A DNA stretch of 64,000 nt. Source: Methylococcaceae bacterium UBA6146 (GTDB lineage Bacteria; Pseudomonadota; Gammaproteobacteria; Methylococcales; Methylomonadaceae). The stretch is taken from the NCBI GenBank assembly GCA_002422395.1, contig DIUY01000011.1:62001-126000 (forward strand), given 5' to 3'. Within the stretch, counting starts at the first letter, position 1, and every line of letters starts with the position of its first letter. The notes below the pieces were generated by a model. The model had not been told where the DNA came from, ran no database searches, and was given only the letters and a program-made list of their open reading frames with translations. This document shows positions 1 to 10,463 of this stretch, one piece after another. The position numbers and the translations under genes were made by a program.

Positions 1-1356
1 AAGCAGTTTGTTTATGTCGCCCGTCAAATAGATCCTGGGGTTGCCGACCAAGTAAAAGCGTTAAAACTAAATGGCGTTAACTTTGAGCGTGAATTCAAAC
101 GCTTTTATCCTGCAAGTGAAATATCGGCGCATTTAATAGGTTTCACCGATTTGGAGGATAACGGGCAGGAAGGGCTGGAAGCGGCTTATGAGGAAACTTT
201 AAAAGGTGTTCCAGGGCGCAAACGGGTTATCAGGGATGGCACACACCAAGTTATTGCCGATGTTGAAAACATCCAAGAACCGGTTAATGGTAAAGACTTG
301 GAGTTAAGCATCGATCAGCGGTTGCAATACCTTGCCTATCGGGAATTGGGGCTGGCGGTTGACAGCCATAAGGCTAAGTCCGGCACCTTGGTGATGTTGG
401 ACGCCAAAAATGGTGAAATCCTTGCGGTTGCTAACCAACCGACGTTCAATCCGAACACCAGAAGGGGCTTGAAAGAAAGCCTGTATAGAAACAGGGCGTT
501 TACCGAAGTGTTTGAACCTGGTTCAACCGTAAAGCCATTTGTGGTTGCCGCTAGCTTGGATGGCGGCTATGTGCGCCTTAATGATCTGTTTTATACGCAA
601 GGCGTTTTCCCAGTCGGGCATCACGTAGTTAGGGATGTCCATAATTATGGCACGCTTGATCTGACGCATGTGATAAAAAAATCCAGCAATATCGCCGTAA
701 GCCAGATGGCCTTGAAGATGCCGCCTAAGTACTTTTGGAATGTTTACCGCCAACTGGGGTTTGGGGTTTCGGCAGGCGCCGGTTTTCCGGGGGAAGCCAA
801 GGGCAGTCTGCTGGATCTCCGTCGCTGGCACGATTTTGAACGGGCAACACTGTCTTTTGGCTATAGCCTGAATGCCTCCGCATTACAGTTGGCCAGGGCT
901 TACACTGCGTTGGCGGATGATGGTGTCCTGCATTCTGTCAGCTTACTGAAGCGGGATGAAGACATTGATGCGGTACGGGTTTTTTCCGCCAAAACAGTCC
1001 GGCGCGTCAGGGCGATGATGGAAACGGTGGTCATGAAAGACGGCACCGCTTATGAAGCCAGGGTTGATGGTTATAGCGTGGCAGGCAAAACCGGCACCGT
1101 AAAAAAATCGGGCGGCAGAAGCGGTTATGTCGCCAAAAAGTATTTTTCGGTGTTTGCGGGGATTGCGCCGGCAAAAAATCCCCGCTTAGTTATGGTGGTG
1201 ATGATTGACGAACCCTCAGACGGCCAATATTACGGAGGCCTAGTGTCGGCGCCGGTATTTTCTAAAGTCATGGCAGGTGCTTTGCGTATTTTGGAAATAA
1301 GCCCTGATCAGGAAGAGTCCATGCCAATCTTGTTGACTCAGCAAGGCCCTCGATGA
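1..1356 (+). CDS. ftsI: Peptidoglycan D,D-transpeptidase FtsI (PBP3), 5' partial
   Basis: Class B penicillin-binding protein that cross-links septal peptidoglycan in the periplasm. The reading frame is open from base 1, so the N-terminal membrane anchor and part of the dimerisation domain lie outside the window; 451 residues are visible. All three transpeptidase motifs are present: STVK with the nucleophile Ser codon at 523-525, SSN near 684, and KTGT at 1087-1098. The 3' end overlaps murE by 4 bp. Position at the head of murE-murF-mraY-murD-ftsW fits FtsI rather than the elongation enzyme PBP2. The first ATG in the window (151) is internal and should not be taken as the start. Confidence 0.95.
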   Translation, partial: KQFVYVARQIDPGVADQVKALKLNGVNFEREFKRFYPASEISAHLIGFTDLEDNGQEGLEAAYEETLKGVPGRKRVIRDGTHQVIADVENIQEPVNGKDLELSIDQRLQYLAYRELGLAVDSHKAKSGTLVMLDAKNGEILAVANQPTFNPNTRRGLKESLYRNRAFTEVFEPGSTVKPFVVAASLDGGYVRLNDLFYTQGVFPVGHHVVRDVHNYGTLDLTHVIKKSSNIAVSQMALKMPPKYFWNVYRQLGFGVSAGAGFPGEAKGSLLDLRRWHDFERATLSFGYSLNASALQLARAYTALADDGVLHSVSLLKRDEDIDAVRVFSAKTVRRVRAMMETVVMKDGTAYEARVDGYSVAGKTGTVKKSGGRSGYVAKKYFSVFAGIAPAKNPRLVMVVMIDEPSDGQYYGGLVSAPVFSKVMAGALRILEISPDQEESMPILLTQQGPR

Positions 1357-2870
1357 CATTGCATGAGTTATTGGCCGGTTTGGTCAGCATTGAGGCAGAT
1401 GACAGGCCGGTCAGCGGGATAGAGCTGGACAGCCGCAAGATTGTTGGCGGTAATGTGTTTGTTGCCTTGGCAGGTGCGGCGCAGCATGGCTTGAGCCATG
1501 CCGCACAAGCTATCAATAACGGCGCTTGTGCGGTTGTGTTTGATCCGGCAGGCAATGGCTTACAGTTGGCCGAAGACTACATGTCATCTGCAACAAAAGA
1601 AACCATGCCCCCGATGATTGCCATAGCTAATTTGGGGCGGGTTATCGGCGTGATAGCCGCCCGCTTTTATGGCAACCCTTCGCAGTTTATTGATGTGGTA
1701 GGCATTACCGGAACGAACGGCAAAACCTCATGTAGCCAGTTTTTGGGGCAGCTGTTGGATGATTGCGGCATTATCGGGACGTTAGGCTGGGGCGCGTGGG
1801 GGACGTTAAGCAAAACCCTCAATACCACACCTGATGCGCTGTCAGTGCAGCGGATGCTCGCGGCGTTGGTGGATGACAAAAAACAAGCGGTCGCAATGGA
1901 GGTGTCATCGCATGGGTTGGAACAAGGCAGGGTCAATGGCGTTACTTTTAAAGGCGCAGCATTTACCAATATTAGCCGTGACCATTTGGATTATCACGGC
2001 ACGATGGATGCTTATTTACAAGCTAAGTTGGCATTGTTGGACATGCCCGGCTTAGCTTTTGTCGTTGTTAATTTAGACGATGCCGCCTGCGGCCGGATTA
2101 TTGCCGCCGCGCCAAAAACGGCGGTGGTTTGGGGAATCAGTGCCAGCGGTAAGGATTTAACTTTTGGCGGCGAAAGCCTTATTGCAAGGCACATTGAGCA
2201 TAAGCCCGACGGTATCGGGTTTGAGGTGTGTTGGCGGGCTGGGCGGCAACAGGTGACGGTGCCGCTGTACGGTGATTTTAATATTGAAAATGTGCTGGTT
2301 GTGTTGGCGGTTATGCTGGCTATGGGGGTTGGCTTTGCGCCAGCCGTTAAACGCTTGGCGCAAATAAAACCAGTTGCCGGACGCATGGAGCGGTTTGGTG
2401 GCGTTGGCGGCCAGCCTCTGGTTTTTGTTGATTATGCGCATACGCCAGACGCGCTCGAAAAGGTGTTATCCAGTGTGCGTAAACATTGCCCGCAGGCTTT
2501 GTGGGTGGTTTTTGGTTGTGGCGGCAACCGTGACACAGGCAAGCGGCCATTGATGGGGGCCGGAGCGGAACAGTGGGCGGATCATGTGATTATTACTGAT
2601 GACAATCCACGTTTTGAAGATAGCAGGGCCATTATCAACGACATTTTGGCCGGTTGCCGGACAACTAAAACTGAAGTGATCCAGGACAGGGCGCGGGCAA
2701 TACAAAGCGTGATTGCCCGCGCGGCAAAAAATGACTGTATTGTGATTGCCGGAAAAGGCCATGAAGATTATCAGGAAATAGACGGTGTGAAGCTCCCGTT
2801 TAGCGACAGGGATAGAATCATAGAGGCATTAAATTTTGCGTCCACATTAATGAGAGCCGGAAACCCATGA
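1353..2870 (+). CDS. murE: UDP-MurNAc-L-Ala-D-Glu:meso-diaminopimelate ligase
   Basis: Cytoplasmic Mur ligase adding the third stem-peptide residue in an ATP-dependent reaction. The 505-residue product has the ATP-binding loop GITGTNGKT at about residues 117-125, the VAMEVSSHGL segment, and a DNPR motif in the C-terminal domain (ITDDNPRFE). DNPR is the signature of enzymes that select meso-diaminopimelate, so the peptidoglycan should be of the usual Gram-negative type. It starts in the ftsI stop region (ATGA overlap) and overlaps murF by 4 bp, indicating translational coupling. Confidence 0.96.
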   Translation: MTLHELLAGLVSIEADDRPVSGIELDSRKIVGGNVFVALAGAAQHGLSHAAQAINNGACAVVFDPAGNGLQLAEDYMSSATKETMPPMIAIANLGRVIGVIAARFYGNPSQFIDVVGITGTNGKTSCSQFLGQLLDDCGIIGTLGWGAWGTLSKTLNTTPDALSVQRMLAALVDDKKQAVAMEVSSHGLEQGRVNGVTFKGAAFTNISRDHLDYHGTMDAYLQAKLALLDMPGLAFVVVNLDDAACGRIIAAAPKTAVVWGISASGKDLTFGGESLIARHIEHKPDGIGFEVCWRAGRQQVTVPLYGDFNIENVLVVLAVMLAMGVGFAPAVKRLAQIKPVAGRMERFGGVGGQPLVFVDYAHTPDALEKVLSSVRKHCPQALWVVFGCGGNRDTGKRPLMGAGAEQWADHVIITDDNPRFEDSRAIINDILAGCRTTKTEVIQDRARAIQSVIARAAKNDCIVIAGKGHEDYQEIDGVKLPFSDRDRIIEALNFASTLMRAGNP

Positions 2871-4279
2871 AAATGATGCTAAGCGAAATTGCCAAGCATG
2901 TGCACGGCCAGCAAGTAGGTTTAGATGTGGCCATCACGTCAGTGAGCATAGACACGCGCTCAATAGTGCCGGGCCAGCTTTACGTGGCAATTAAGGGAGA
3001 CCGTTTTGACGGCAACGAGTTGGTCGGCTTAGCCGAGCAAGCGGGTGCGGTTGCGGCAATCGTGCATCCGGGTGTTGCGCCCACTGTGCCGCATATCATT
3101 GTCGAAGACACCCGCCTGGCATTGGCTGAATTGGCGGGTGCGTGGCGGCAAAAAGCTGCAGTGTCGGTAGGCCGCATCGGTTCCATACCGATTGCGGCAC
3201 TTCCACCCTCCTTGGCGGTCGTCGGTATAACAGGAAGCAATGGCAAGACAACGGTCAAGGAAATGACGGCAGCTATATTGGGCGTTCAAGGTAACGTCTT
3301 GTTTACCCAAGGTAATTTTAATAATGACATTGGCGTGCCGTTAACGTTGTTGCGTTTGGATGGACAACAACAGTACGCAGTTATTGAAATGGGGGCGAAC
3401 CATCCCGGAGAGATTGCCTATACCAGCCGTTATGCGCAGGTTGACGTGGCGATTCTGAATAATGCGGGGGCCGCCCATATCGAAGGATTCGGCAGTCTTG
3501 ATGGTGTTGCAAGGGCAAAAGGCGAAATAATCGAGGCACTTAACCCAGCAGGTGTCGCCGTGCTTAATAGCGACGATGCTTATTTTGATTACTGGAAAGG
3601 GCTTGCAGGTATCAGAAAAGTGCTGTCGTTCGGTTTGGACAACCCAGCCGATGTGACCGCTAAAGCGATTAACACCGAGATCCGCAACAATGCGTTTGTG
3701 ACTACGTTTGAGCTGGCCACTGCACAGGGGACGGTAGCCTGTGAGCTAAAGTTGGCAGGTCGGCACAACGTGGTTAATGCTTTGGCCGCCGCCGCCGCCA
3801 GTTTGGCGCTCAACATCAGCTTGGCGCAAATTGCCCAAGGATTGGCTCGCGTAAAACCGGTCACGGGGCGCTTGCAATTATTGGCTGGACAGTTAGGCAA
3901 TATCGTCATCGATGACAGCTATAACGCCAATGCGATGTCGTTAAAAGCAGGGCTGGATGTGCTGGCCGATTGCCCAGGCCAACCGTGGCTAGTGTTGGGC
4001 GCGTTTGGTGAATTGGGGCCGGATAGCCCGAAAATACATCAAGAAATGGGCAGATTGATTAAAGCCTGCGGGGTGGCCAGAGTGTTGGCGACGGGTAGTG
4101 ATGCCAAGCATACCGTGCAGGCTTTTGGCGCTGGTGCGGCTTTTTTTGATACGCAAGACGATTTGATAAGCGCCCTGAAACAGGAGCTTAAAGGCGATGA
4201 AACGATTTTGATTAAGGGCTCAAGATCGCAACGCATGGAAAATGTGGCAGCCGCTCTGGTTGAGAATTTTAGGAATTAA
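2867..4279 (+). CDS. murF: UDP-MurNAc-tripeptide:D-alanyl-D-alanine ligase
   Basis: Adds the D-Ala-D-Ala dipeptide to UDP-MurNAc-tripeptide, the last cytoplasmic nucleotide-precursor step. The product is 470 residues. The ATP loop is VGITGSNGKTTVKEM (about residues 117-131), followed by QGNFNNDIGVPLTLL and the EMGANHPGEI segment typical of MurF. The conserved IDDSYNANAMS sequence of the C-terminal half is present. The ATG overlaps the murE stop, and a second in-frame ATG three codons in is an alternative start. mraY follows after 3 bp. Confidence 0.96.
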   Translation: MKMMLSEIAKHVHGQQVGLDVAITSVSIDTRSIVPGQLYVAIKGDRFDGNELVGLAEQAGAVAAIVHPGVAPTVPHIIVEDTRLALAELAGAWRQKAAVSVGRIGSIPIAALPPSLAVVGITGSNGKTTVKEMTAAILGVQGNVLFTQGNFNNDIGVPLTLLRLDGQQQYAVIEMGANHPGEIAYTSRYAQVDVAILNNAGAAHIEGFGSLDGVARAKGEIIEALNPAGVAVLNSDDAYFDYWKGLAGIRKVLSFGLDNPADVTAKAINTEIRNNAFVTTFELATAQGTVACELKLAGRHNVVNALAAAAASLALNISLAQIAQGLARVKPVTGRLQLLAGQLGNIVIDDSYNANAMSLKAGLDVLADCPGQPWLVLGAFGELGPDSPKIHQEMGRLIKACGVARVLATGSDAKHTVQAFGAGAAFFDTQDDLISALKQELKGDETILIKGSRSQRMENVAAALVENFRN

Positions 4280-4282
4280 ACG

Positions 4283-5365
4283 ATGTTACTTTATTTGGCA
4301 GATTATTTAATGAGTTTCGATAGTGGCTTCAGGGTGTTCCATTACCTGACGTTCCGCGCCATCCTTGGCGTGCTGACCTCATTAATTATCTCATTCATTA
4401 TCGGCCCGGTAATGATAAGGAAATTACGGGGCAACAAGATTGGCCAAAGTATCCGCGAGTTAGGCCCGCAATCGCATTACGAAAAAGCCGGCACTCCAAC
4501 GATGGGCGGCACTTTAATTTTAGTGGCGGTCGCCATTAGCACCTTGTTATGGGCGGACTTAGGTAACCGCTACATCTGGGTGATTTTGCTGGTCACCCTA
4601 GGCTACGGGATTATTGGCTTTATTGATGATTATAGGAAAGTGATCAAACGCAACAGCGATGGGTTATCTGCAAAAGCCAAATATTTGGGGCAATCCATTA
4701 TCGGCCTGGCAGCCGCTATTTTTTTATATACGACAGCCGTGTTGCCGGCCGAAACACAGTTTATCTTGCCCTTTTTTAAAGACGTTATGCTGGATATGGG
4801 GTGGGCATATATTGTGTTGACCTATTTCGTCATTGTCGGGACTAGCAACGCGGTCAATTTAACGGACGGCTTGGATGGTTTGGCGATTATGCCAACGGTG
4901 ATGGTGGCCGCAGGTTTAGGCGTGTTTGCTTATCTTTCCGGACATTTGACCTTTTCTGAATATCTGGCGATTCCTTTCTTACCGAACGCAGGCGAGCTGA
5001 TTGTCTTTTGTGGCGCTTTAATCGGTGCGGGGCTAGGATTCTTATGGTTTAACACCTACCCGGCCATGGTCTTCATGGGGGATGTCGGTGCGCTGGCGTT
5101 AGGTGCGGCATTGGGCGTTTTGGCGGTGCTGGTCAGACAGGAAATCGTGCTGGTTATTATGGGCGGGGTTTTCGTTATGGAAACGCTTTCGGTCATCATC
5201 CAAGTCGCGTCATTCAAAATGACCGGCAAACGGGTTTTCCGCATGGCGCCCATACATCATCATTTTGAATTGAAAGGCTGGCCTGAACCACGGGTTATCG
5301 TGCGTTTTTGGATCATCACCGTTATCTTGGTGCTGGTTGGCTTGGCGACATTAAAGTTGAGATAA
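4283..5365 (+). CDS. mraY: Phospho-MurNAc-pentapeptide-transferase
   Basis: Polytopic inner-membrane enzyme that moves phospho-MurNAc-pentapeptide to undecaprenyl phosphate, making lipid I. The 360-residue product is strongly hydrophobic, with about ten membrane segments. Family signatures are visible: the GTPTMGG loop, the acidic IDDY pair, [20 protein letters not shown], and the histidine-rich MAPIHHHFE loop near the C-terminus. It is preceded by murF at 3 bp and followed by murD at 2 bp, so the unit continues unbroken. Confidence 0.97.
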   Translation: MLLYLADYLMSFDSGFRVFHYLTFRAILGVLTSLIISFIIGPVMIRKLRGNKIGQSIRELGPQSHYEKAGTPTMGGTLILVAVAISTLLWADLGNRYIWVILLVTLGYGIIGFIDDYRKVIKRNSDGLSAKAKYLGQSIIGLAAAIFLYTTAVLPAETQFILPFFKDVMLDMGWAYIVLTYFVIVGTSNAVNLTDGLDGLAIMPTVMVAAGLGVFAYLSGHLTFSEYLAIPFLPNAGELIVFCGALIGAGLGFLWFNTYPAMVFMGDVGALALGAALGVLAVLVRQEIVLVIMGGVFVMETLSVIIQVASFKMTGKRVFRMAPIHHHFELKGWPEPRVIVRFWIITVILVLVGLATLKLR

Positions 5366-5367
5366 CA

Positions 5368-6777
5368 ATGGAAACGGCAACGGTTTTAGATTTATTAAAA
5401 AAACATTTTGCCCTAGACCCGCAAAACGCCAAAGTGTTGGTGGTGGGGCTTGGCAGCACAGGGATCTCGGTGGCGCGTTATTTGCAGGACAAAGGCTTTA
5501 AATTCGCAATTATTGATAGCCGCGTAAAACCGCCCTTAATCGATGAGTTTCTTGAGCTTATGCCTGACACGCCAGTCTTCACCGGCGGTTTTGATGATGC
5601 CGCATTCAAAGTGGCAACCCATCTGATCGTCAGCCCCGGTCTGTCGCTTAATGAAAAACCGATTATGAAAGCCATTGCCAATGGCTCGAAAATAGTCAGT
5701 GACATTGACCTGTTCGCTTGTTCTGTGGATGCTCCGATTATTGCAATCACCGGTTCCAACGGCAAAAGCACCGTAACAACAATGGTTGGCGATATGGCGA
5801 AAGCGGCCGGAAAACGGGTTGCCGTTGGCGGCAATCTGGGCATACCTGCGCTGGATCTATTGGCCCAAAAGGCTGAGCTGTATGTGCTGGAGCTATCTAG
5901 TTTTCAATTGGAGCGGACATCAGTCCTTAATGCGGCGGCTGCGACTGTGCTTAATGTTAGTGCCGACCACTTGGACCGCCATGCCGATATAGCCGAATAC
6001 GCACAAGAAAAACAATGTGTTTTTAGGGGTGACGGGGTCATGGTCATTAATGTTGATGATCCGGTCGTTGACGCTATGACTGACAAAGACCGGAAGACAC
6101 TGACCTTTTCGATTAAAAGACCGGCTGATTTTTATCTTGCCCGACAATCTGCCGATGACAGTATGCCTTTGGGGTCACAAGCGGACGCTGCTGAATATCT
6201 GATGCACCAAGGCCAGCCCCTCATGCCGCTGGCAGAGTTGCCCCTGGAAGGCCGCCATAATGCGGGGAATGCTTTGGCGGCGCTGGCTTTAGGTGTGGCG
6301 GTCGGGCTCGATGTGCCGGCTATGTGCGAGGCGTTGCGGAATTTTAAAGGGTTGGAGCATCGGATGCAGCGGGTTGCTAAAATCCGTGGTGTCACTTGGG
6401 TTAATGATTCCAAAGCAACTAATATTGGCGCTTGTATTGCTGGCCTGGAAGGCTATGCCCGCAAGGTTATCCTTATTGCTGGCGGTGATGCCAAAGGCGC
6501 AGACATGAATGAATTGGCGCCCGTTATTAAGGAAAAAGCTAAGGGGGTCGTGCTGATGGGTAAAGATGCGCCGCTAATAGAACAAGCCTTAAAGGATTCC
6601 GCCGTGCCGGTTTATGCCGCTGCAAACATGATACAAGCCGTTAAGATTGCCGCCAGCCTTGCTGGCAGCGGTGACAGTGTGTTGCTGTCGCCCGCTTGTG
6701 CCAGTCTCGACCAATATAAGAATTATCAGGATAGGGGCAATAAATTTACAAAAGCCGTGTTGGCGTTAGCGACATGA
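5368..6777 (+). CDS. murD: UDP-MurNAc-L-alanine:D-glutamate ligase
   Basis: Adds D-glutamate to UDP-MurNAc-L-Ala. I chose ATG 5368, just after the mraY stop, giving 469 residues. The frame is open further upstream (5308), but that part overlaps the end of mraY and has no family similarity. The N-terminal Rossmann segment VLVVGLGSTGISVARYL, the ATP loop ITGSNGKSTVTTM and the C-terminal LLSPACASLDQYKNYQDRG segment are characteristic. The stop overlaps ftsW by 4 bp. Confidence 0.96.
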   Translation: METATVLDLLKKHFALDPQNAKVLVVGLGSTGISVARYLQDKGFKFAIIDSRVKPPLIDEFLELMPDTPVFTGGFDDAAFKVATHLIVSPGLSLNEKPIMKAIANGSKIVSDIDLFACSVDAPIIAITGSNGKSTVTTMVGDMAKAAGKRVAVGGNLGIPALDLLAQKAELYVLELSSFQLERTSVLNAAAATVLNVSADHLDRHADIAEYAQEKQCVFRGDGVMVINVDDPVVDAMTDKDRKTLTFSIKRPADFYLARQSADDSMPLGSQADAAEYLMHQGQPLMPLAELPLEGRHNAGNALAALALGVAVGLDVPAMCEALRNFKGLEHRMQRVAKIRGVTWVNDSKATNIGACIAGLEGYARKVILIAGGDAKGADMNELAPVIKEKAKGVVLMGKDAPLIEQALKDSAVPVYAAANMIQAVKIAASLAGSGDSVLLSPACASLDQYKNYQDRGNKFTKAVLALAT

Positions 6778-7958
6778 ACAGAAAAGTCAAAACATCCCGG
6801 ATTGGCCGGTTTCATTATGACACCCCCTTGGCCACCAGTTGTCTCGGATTGCTGCTGATAGGCTATGTCATGGTGACGTCATCGTCCTTACATCTGGATG
6901 GAAAAATAGCTGATAACCTTTGGAATTATCCGGTCAAGCAATTGGCGCATATCACCTTGGGAATGGTTTTAGGCAAATGCATCACTAATATCCCCGTAAG
7001 AAGCTGGGAAAAGATAGGCCCGTGGTTATTTATTTTGAGCTTGTTGTTGCTTGTTGTCGTCATGATACCGGGTGCCGGACATGCAGTTAATGGTAGTACC
7101 CGTTGGTTGTCGCTAGGCGGCATCAATATCCAGGTGTCCGAGCTGGTCAAGTTTGCCGCCGTGGTTTATATGGCAGGTTATATCGACCGCCATCAGCAAG
7201 GTTTGCGCGAATCTATGTTGGGGATGTTTAAGCCGTTGATCCTATTTTGCGTGGCGGGTTTTTTGTTGTTGCTTGAACCTGATTTTGGCTCGACGGTGGT
7301 TATTTTGATTATCGCCATGGGTATGATGTTTTTGGCGGGTGCCAGATTGTCGTTATTTATTATGTTATTGGCGGTAGTGGCCGTAGCCGCTGCCTTGCTG
7401 GTGATTTATGAACCTTACCGCATGAAACGGGTGACCAGCTTTGTCAATCCTTGGGCGGACGCCTTAGACACCGGCTTTCAGTTGGTGCAGGCGCTGATTG
7501 CCTTTGGGCGCGGTGAGGTGTTAGGGGTTGGCTTAGGGAATGGCATCCAAAAACTATTCTACTTGCCTGAAGCGCACACCGATTTCCTGTTTTCGGTGAT
7601 TGCTGAAGAATTGGGTTTGCTCGGTGTTCTGGTGGTTATCGGCCTGTTTTCGGTGCTGATATGGCGTAGTTTCACTATCGCAAAGATTGCTGAAGAGTCA
7701 GGCGAACGTTTTGCCGCTTACCTTGCTTATGGGCTTGGCATCTGGTTTGGTTTTCAGGCGTTTGTCAATATGGGCGTCAATATGGGTGTTTTGCCGACTA
7801 AGGGCTTGACCTTGCCACTTATGAGTTATGGCGGTGGCAGTGTGATAGTCATGTGCTGCGCGGTTGGTCTGTTATTTCGCGTCCATAGTGAAATAACAGA
7901 AAAAAATGCCAGTGATGTCCCCGCACCACGTGTAAGGGTAAAGGCTAAAAATGGCTAA
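6774..7958 (+). CDS. ftsW: SEDS-family septal peptidoglycan glycosyltransferase FtsW
   Basis: Integral membrane protein of the divisome that polymerises lipid II together with FtsI. The 394-residue product has about ten hydrophobic segments. SEDS signatures include STRWLSLGGINIQVSELVKF, LLEPDFGSTVV, LPEAHTDFLFSVIAEELG and the C-terminal MSYGGGSVIV. Its place between murD and murG identifies it as FtsW rather than RodA. It starts within the murD stop and overlaps murG by 8 bp. Confidence 0.96.
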   Translation: MNRKVKTSRIGRFHYDTPLATSCLGLLLIGYVMVTSSSLHLDGKIADNLWNYPVKQLAHITLGMVLGKCITNIPVRSWEKIGPWLFILSLLLLVVVMIPGAGHAVNGSTRWLSLGGINIQVSELVKFAAVVYMAGYIDRHQQGLRESMLGMFKPLILFCVAGFLLLLEPDFGSTVVILIIAMGMMFLAGARLSLFIMLLAVVAVAAALLVIYEPYRMKRVTSFVNPWADALDTGFQLVQALIAFGRGEVLGVGLGNGIQKLFYLPEAHTDFLFSVIAEELGLLGVLVVIGLFSVLIWRSFTIAKIAEESGERFAAYLAYGLGIWFGFQAFVNMGVNMGVLPTKGLTLPLMSYGGGSVIVMCCAVGLLFRVHSEITEKNASDVPAPRVRVKAKNG

Positions 7959-9003
7959 GCGCATCATTATTATGGCGGGCGGCACTGGCGGGCATGTTTT
8001 TCCGGCCTTGGCGGTCGCACAATTATTGCAAGGGCAAGGTTGGCAAGTAAGCTGGCTAGGTACAAAAAAAGGTTTGGAAAGCAGGGTGATTCCAGAGCAG
8101 GGCATCGACATAGACTGGTTATCGGTTACCGGTGTGCGGGGTAAAGGCTTGCTGACCAAAGTTGCCGGCGCGTTCAATTTAATCAAGGCCTGCCTACAGG
8201 CAGCGAAAATAGTGCGGCAGCGCAAACCGGATGTCGTGTTGGGCATGGGTGGCTTTGTTGCAGGGCCGGGCGGGCTGATGGCGAAACTGGCGGGTATCCC
8301 CTTGGTTATCCATGAGCAAAACCGTGTGCCCGGCACGACTAACCGGCTGTTGGCGCGTTTCGCCAATCAGGTGCTAGAGGCGTTTCCAGACAGTTTTAAT
8401 AAAAAAACCAACGCTAAATGCACAGGCAACCCTTTAAGAAAAGCATTTTTAAATGTGCAGGAGAATGCCCGCTCACCAGGCCAAGCAACAAGGATATTGG
8501 TCGTGGGTGGCAGCCAAGGCGCACAGATATTGAATCAAACCGTGCCGTTGGCCGCCGCCCAATTGACCGACGTTGAAATCAAACACCAAACCGGTGAGGC
8601 TATGCTTGGGCAAGTTACTGAACACTATAAAACACTCGGCGTTAAGGCCGAAGCGAGCGCTTTTATTGACGACATGGTTGCCGCGTACCAATGGGCGGAT
8701 ATGGTGATTTGTCGGGCAGGTGCGATGACTGTCAGTGAGGTTGCCGCCCTGGGTAAACCGGCAATTTTTATTCCCTTGCCCAGTGCGATTGACGACCACC
8801 AAACCGCTAATGCCCGTTATTTGACAGATGCCGGGGCGGGCGTGTTGCTGTTGCAAAAAGACCTTGACGCCGACACGCTGGCAGAAAAAATCAATCAGGT
8901 TAGCAAACAGTTGGATGGCATGGGGCAAGCCGCCAAGCGCTGTGCCCGTTTGGATGCAACTGAAGCCGTCGCCAATTATTGTAAAGCTGAGGCAGGATTA
9001 TGA
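7951..9003 (+). CDS. murG: Lipid II synthase (undecaprenyl-PP-MurNAc-pentapeptide GlcNAc transferase)
   Basis: Membrane-associated GT-B glycosyltransferase that adds GlcNAc to lipid I. The product is 350 residues. The N-terminal glycine-rich loop [14 protein letters not shown] and the conserved [15 protein letters not shown] segment are present. The second nucleotide-binding loop [12 protein letters not shown] and the C-terminal [19 protein letters not shown] sugar-nucleotide motif complete the fold. It overlaps ftsW by 8 bp and murC by 4 bp. Confidence 0.97.
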   Translation: MAKRIIIMAGGTGGHVFPALAVAQLLQGQGWQVSWLGTKKGLESRVIPEQGIDIDWLSVTGVRGKGLLTKVAGAFNLIKACLQAAKIVRQRKPDVVLGMGGFVAGPGGLMAKLAGIPLVIHEQNRVPGTTNRLLARFANQVLEAFPDSFNKKTNAKCTGNPLRKAFLNVQENARSPGQATRILVVGGSQGAQILNQTVPLAAAQLTDVEIKHQTGEAMLGQVTEHYKTLGVKAEASAFIDDMVAAYQWADMVICRAGAMTVSEVAALGKPAIFIPLPSAIDDHQTANARYLTDAGAGVLLLQKDLDADTLAEKINQVSKQLDGMGQAAKRCARLDATEAVANYCKAEAGL

Positions 9004-10463
9004 ATTTCCCTAACACGCAAATGCTGACCGAGGTATTGATGTCTCAACGGGTCGTCGGCAATATCGACCGGATACATTTTGTCGGTGTCGGTGGCACAGG
9101 GATGAGCGGCATTGCCGAAGTGCTGTGCAACTTGGGCTATCAGGTTTCCGGCTCCGATATAAAAGAAAGTCCGGTCACACAGCGGTTGGCAGGGCTAGGC
9201 ATAACCATCAATATCGGCCATAAACGCGAAAATGTCGCGCAGGCTGATGTGGTCGTCGCATCAAGCGCGATAGACCGGAGCAATGAAGAAATTGATGAGG
9301 CTTACTTAAACAGGATACCGGTTATTCCCCGCGCAGAAATGCTCGCTGAATTGATGCGCTTCCGTTTTGGGATAGCGGTTGCCGGTACCCACGGCAAGAC
9401 CACGACCACCAGTTTGACCGCAAGCATACTGGCGGAAGGCGGCCTTGACCCCACTTTTGTGATTGGCGGGCGCTTAAACAGCGCGGGCAGCAATGCTAAG
9501 CTAGGTTTAGGCCATTATTTGGTCGCCGAAGCTGATGAAAGCGATGCGTCATTCCTGTATTTGCAACCGATGATAGCCGTGGTCACCAACATTGACCAAG
9601 ACCACATGGAAACTTATCAGAACAGTTACCAGCGTTTAAAAGACACATTTGTCGAATTTTTGCACCATTTGCCTTTTTATGGCTTGGCGGTTTTGTGCCT
9701 CGATGATGAAGGCGTTCGGGAAATCCTGCCGCAAATATCCAAACCAGTCATCACCTATGGCGTCGATGAAAACGCCGATGTCCGTGCGGTCAACATCAAG
9801 CAGGATGGTATGCACACGTCATTTGGCGTGTTGCGTCGCGGCGATTATCCCGCCTTGGAAATCACCTTGAACATGCCCGGTTGGCACAACATGCTCAACG
9901 CACTGGCGGCAATTTGTATTGCCAGCAAATTGGACGTGGATGATGCCGCGATCATCAAAAGCTTGGGTGCTTTTAAAGGCGTGGGCCGACGTTTCCAACA
10001 CACGACCATTAACTTACCGACCATAGGCGAGTTACCGTTGGTTGATGATTATGGCCATCATCCAAGGGAAATTGCCGCCACGCTAGAGGCCTTGCGCCAA
10101 GCTTGGCCGCAGCGCCGGTCAGTGGTCATTTTCCAGCCGCACCGCTATACCCGTACACGGGACTTGTTTGAAGACTTTGTCCATGTCCTTTCTAGCGTGG
10201 ATGTGTTGATTTTGCTGGATGTTTACTCGGCGGGGGAGACTGTCATAGCCAGTGCCGATGGCCGCGCATTAAGCCGCGCCATTCGTGTGCGAGGACAGGT
10301 TGATCCGGTATTTGTCGATGTTTTTGAGGAATTGCCGACGATAGTGGCGGGGATAATCAAGCCCAACGATGTGATTTTAACGATGGGTGCAGGTAATGTC
10401 GGGCAGATTGCCGCCCAGCTTCCGCAGCTATTAGTTGACGCGTTGGGCGGGCAATCGGCGTGA
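9000..10463 (+). CDS. murC: UDP-N-acetylmuramate:L-alanine ligase
   Basis: First Mur ligase, adding L-Ala to UDP-MurNAc. The 487-residue product shows the N-terminal dinucleotide fold [18 protein letters not shown], the ATP loop [25 protein letters not shown] and [14 protein letters not shown]. The chosen ATG (9000) overlaps the murG stop and has a GGCAGGA ribosome-binding site. In-frame ATGs at 9021 and 9039 are possible alternatives because the first dozen residues are not conserved. It is coupled to murB by a 4-bp overlap. Confidence 0.95.
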   Translation: MNFPNTQMLTEVLMSQRVVGNIDRIHFVGVGGTGMSGIAEVLCNLGYQVSGSDIKESPVTQRLAGLGITINIGHKRENVAQADVVVASSAIDRSNEEIDEAYLNRIPVIPRAEMLAELMRFRFGIAVAGTHGKTTTTSLTASILAEGGLDPTFVIGGRLNSAGSNAKLGLGHYLVAEADESDASFLYLQPMIAVVTNIDQDHMETYQNSYQRLKDTFVEFLHHLPFYGLAVLCLDDEGVREILPQISKPVITYGVDENADVRAVNIKQDGMHTSFGVLRRGDYPALEITLNMPGWHNMLNALAAICIASKLDVDDAAIIKSLGAFKGVGRRFQHTTINLPTIGELPLVDDYGHHPREIAATLEALRQAWPQRRSVVIFQPHRYTRTRDLFEDFVHVLSSVDVLILLDVYSAGETVIASADGRALSRAIRVRGQVDPVFVDVFEELPTIVAGIIKPNDVILTMGAGNVGQIAAQLPQLLVDALGGQSA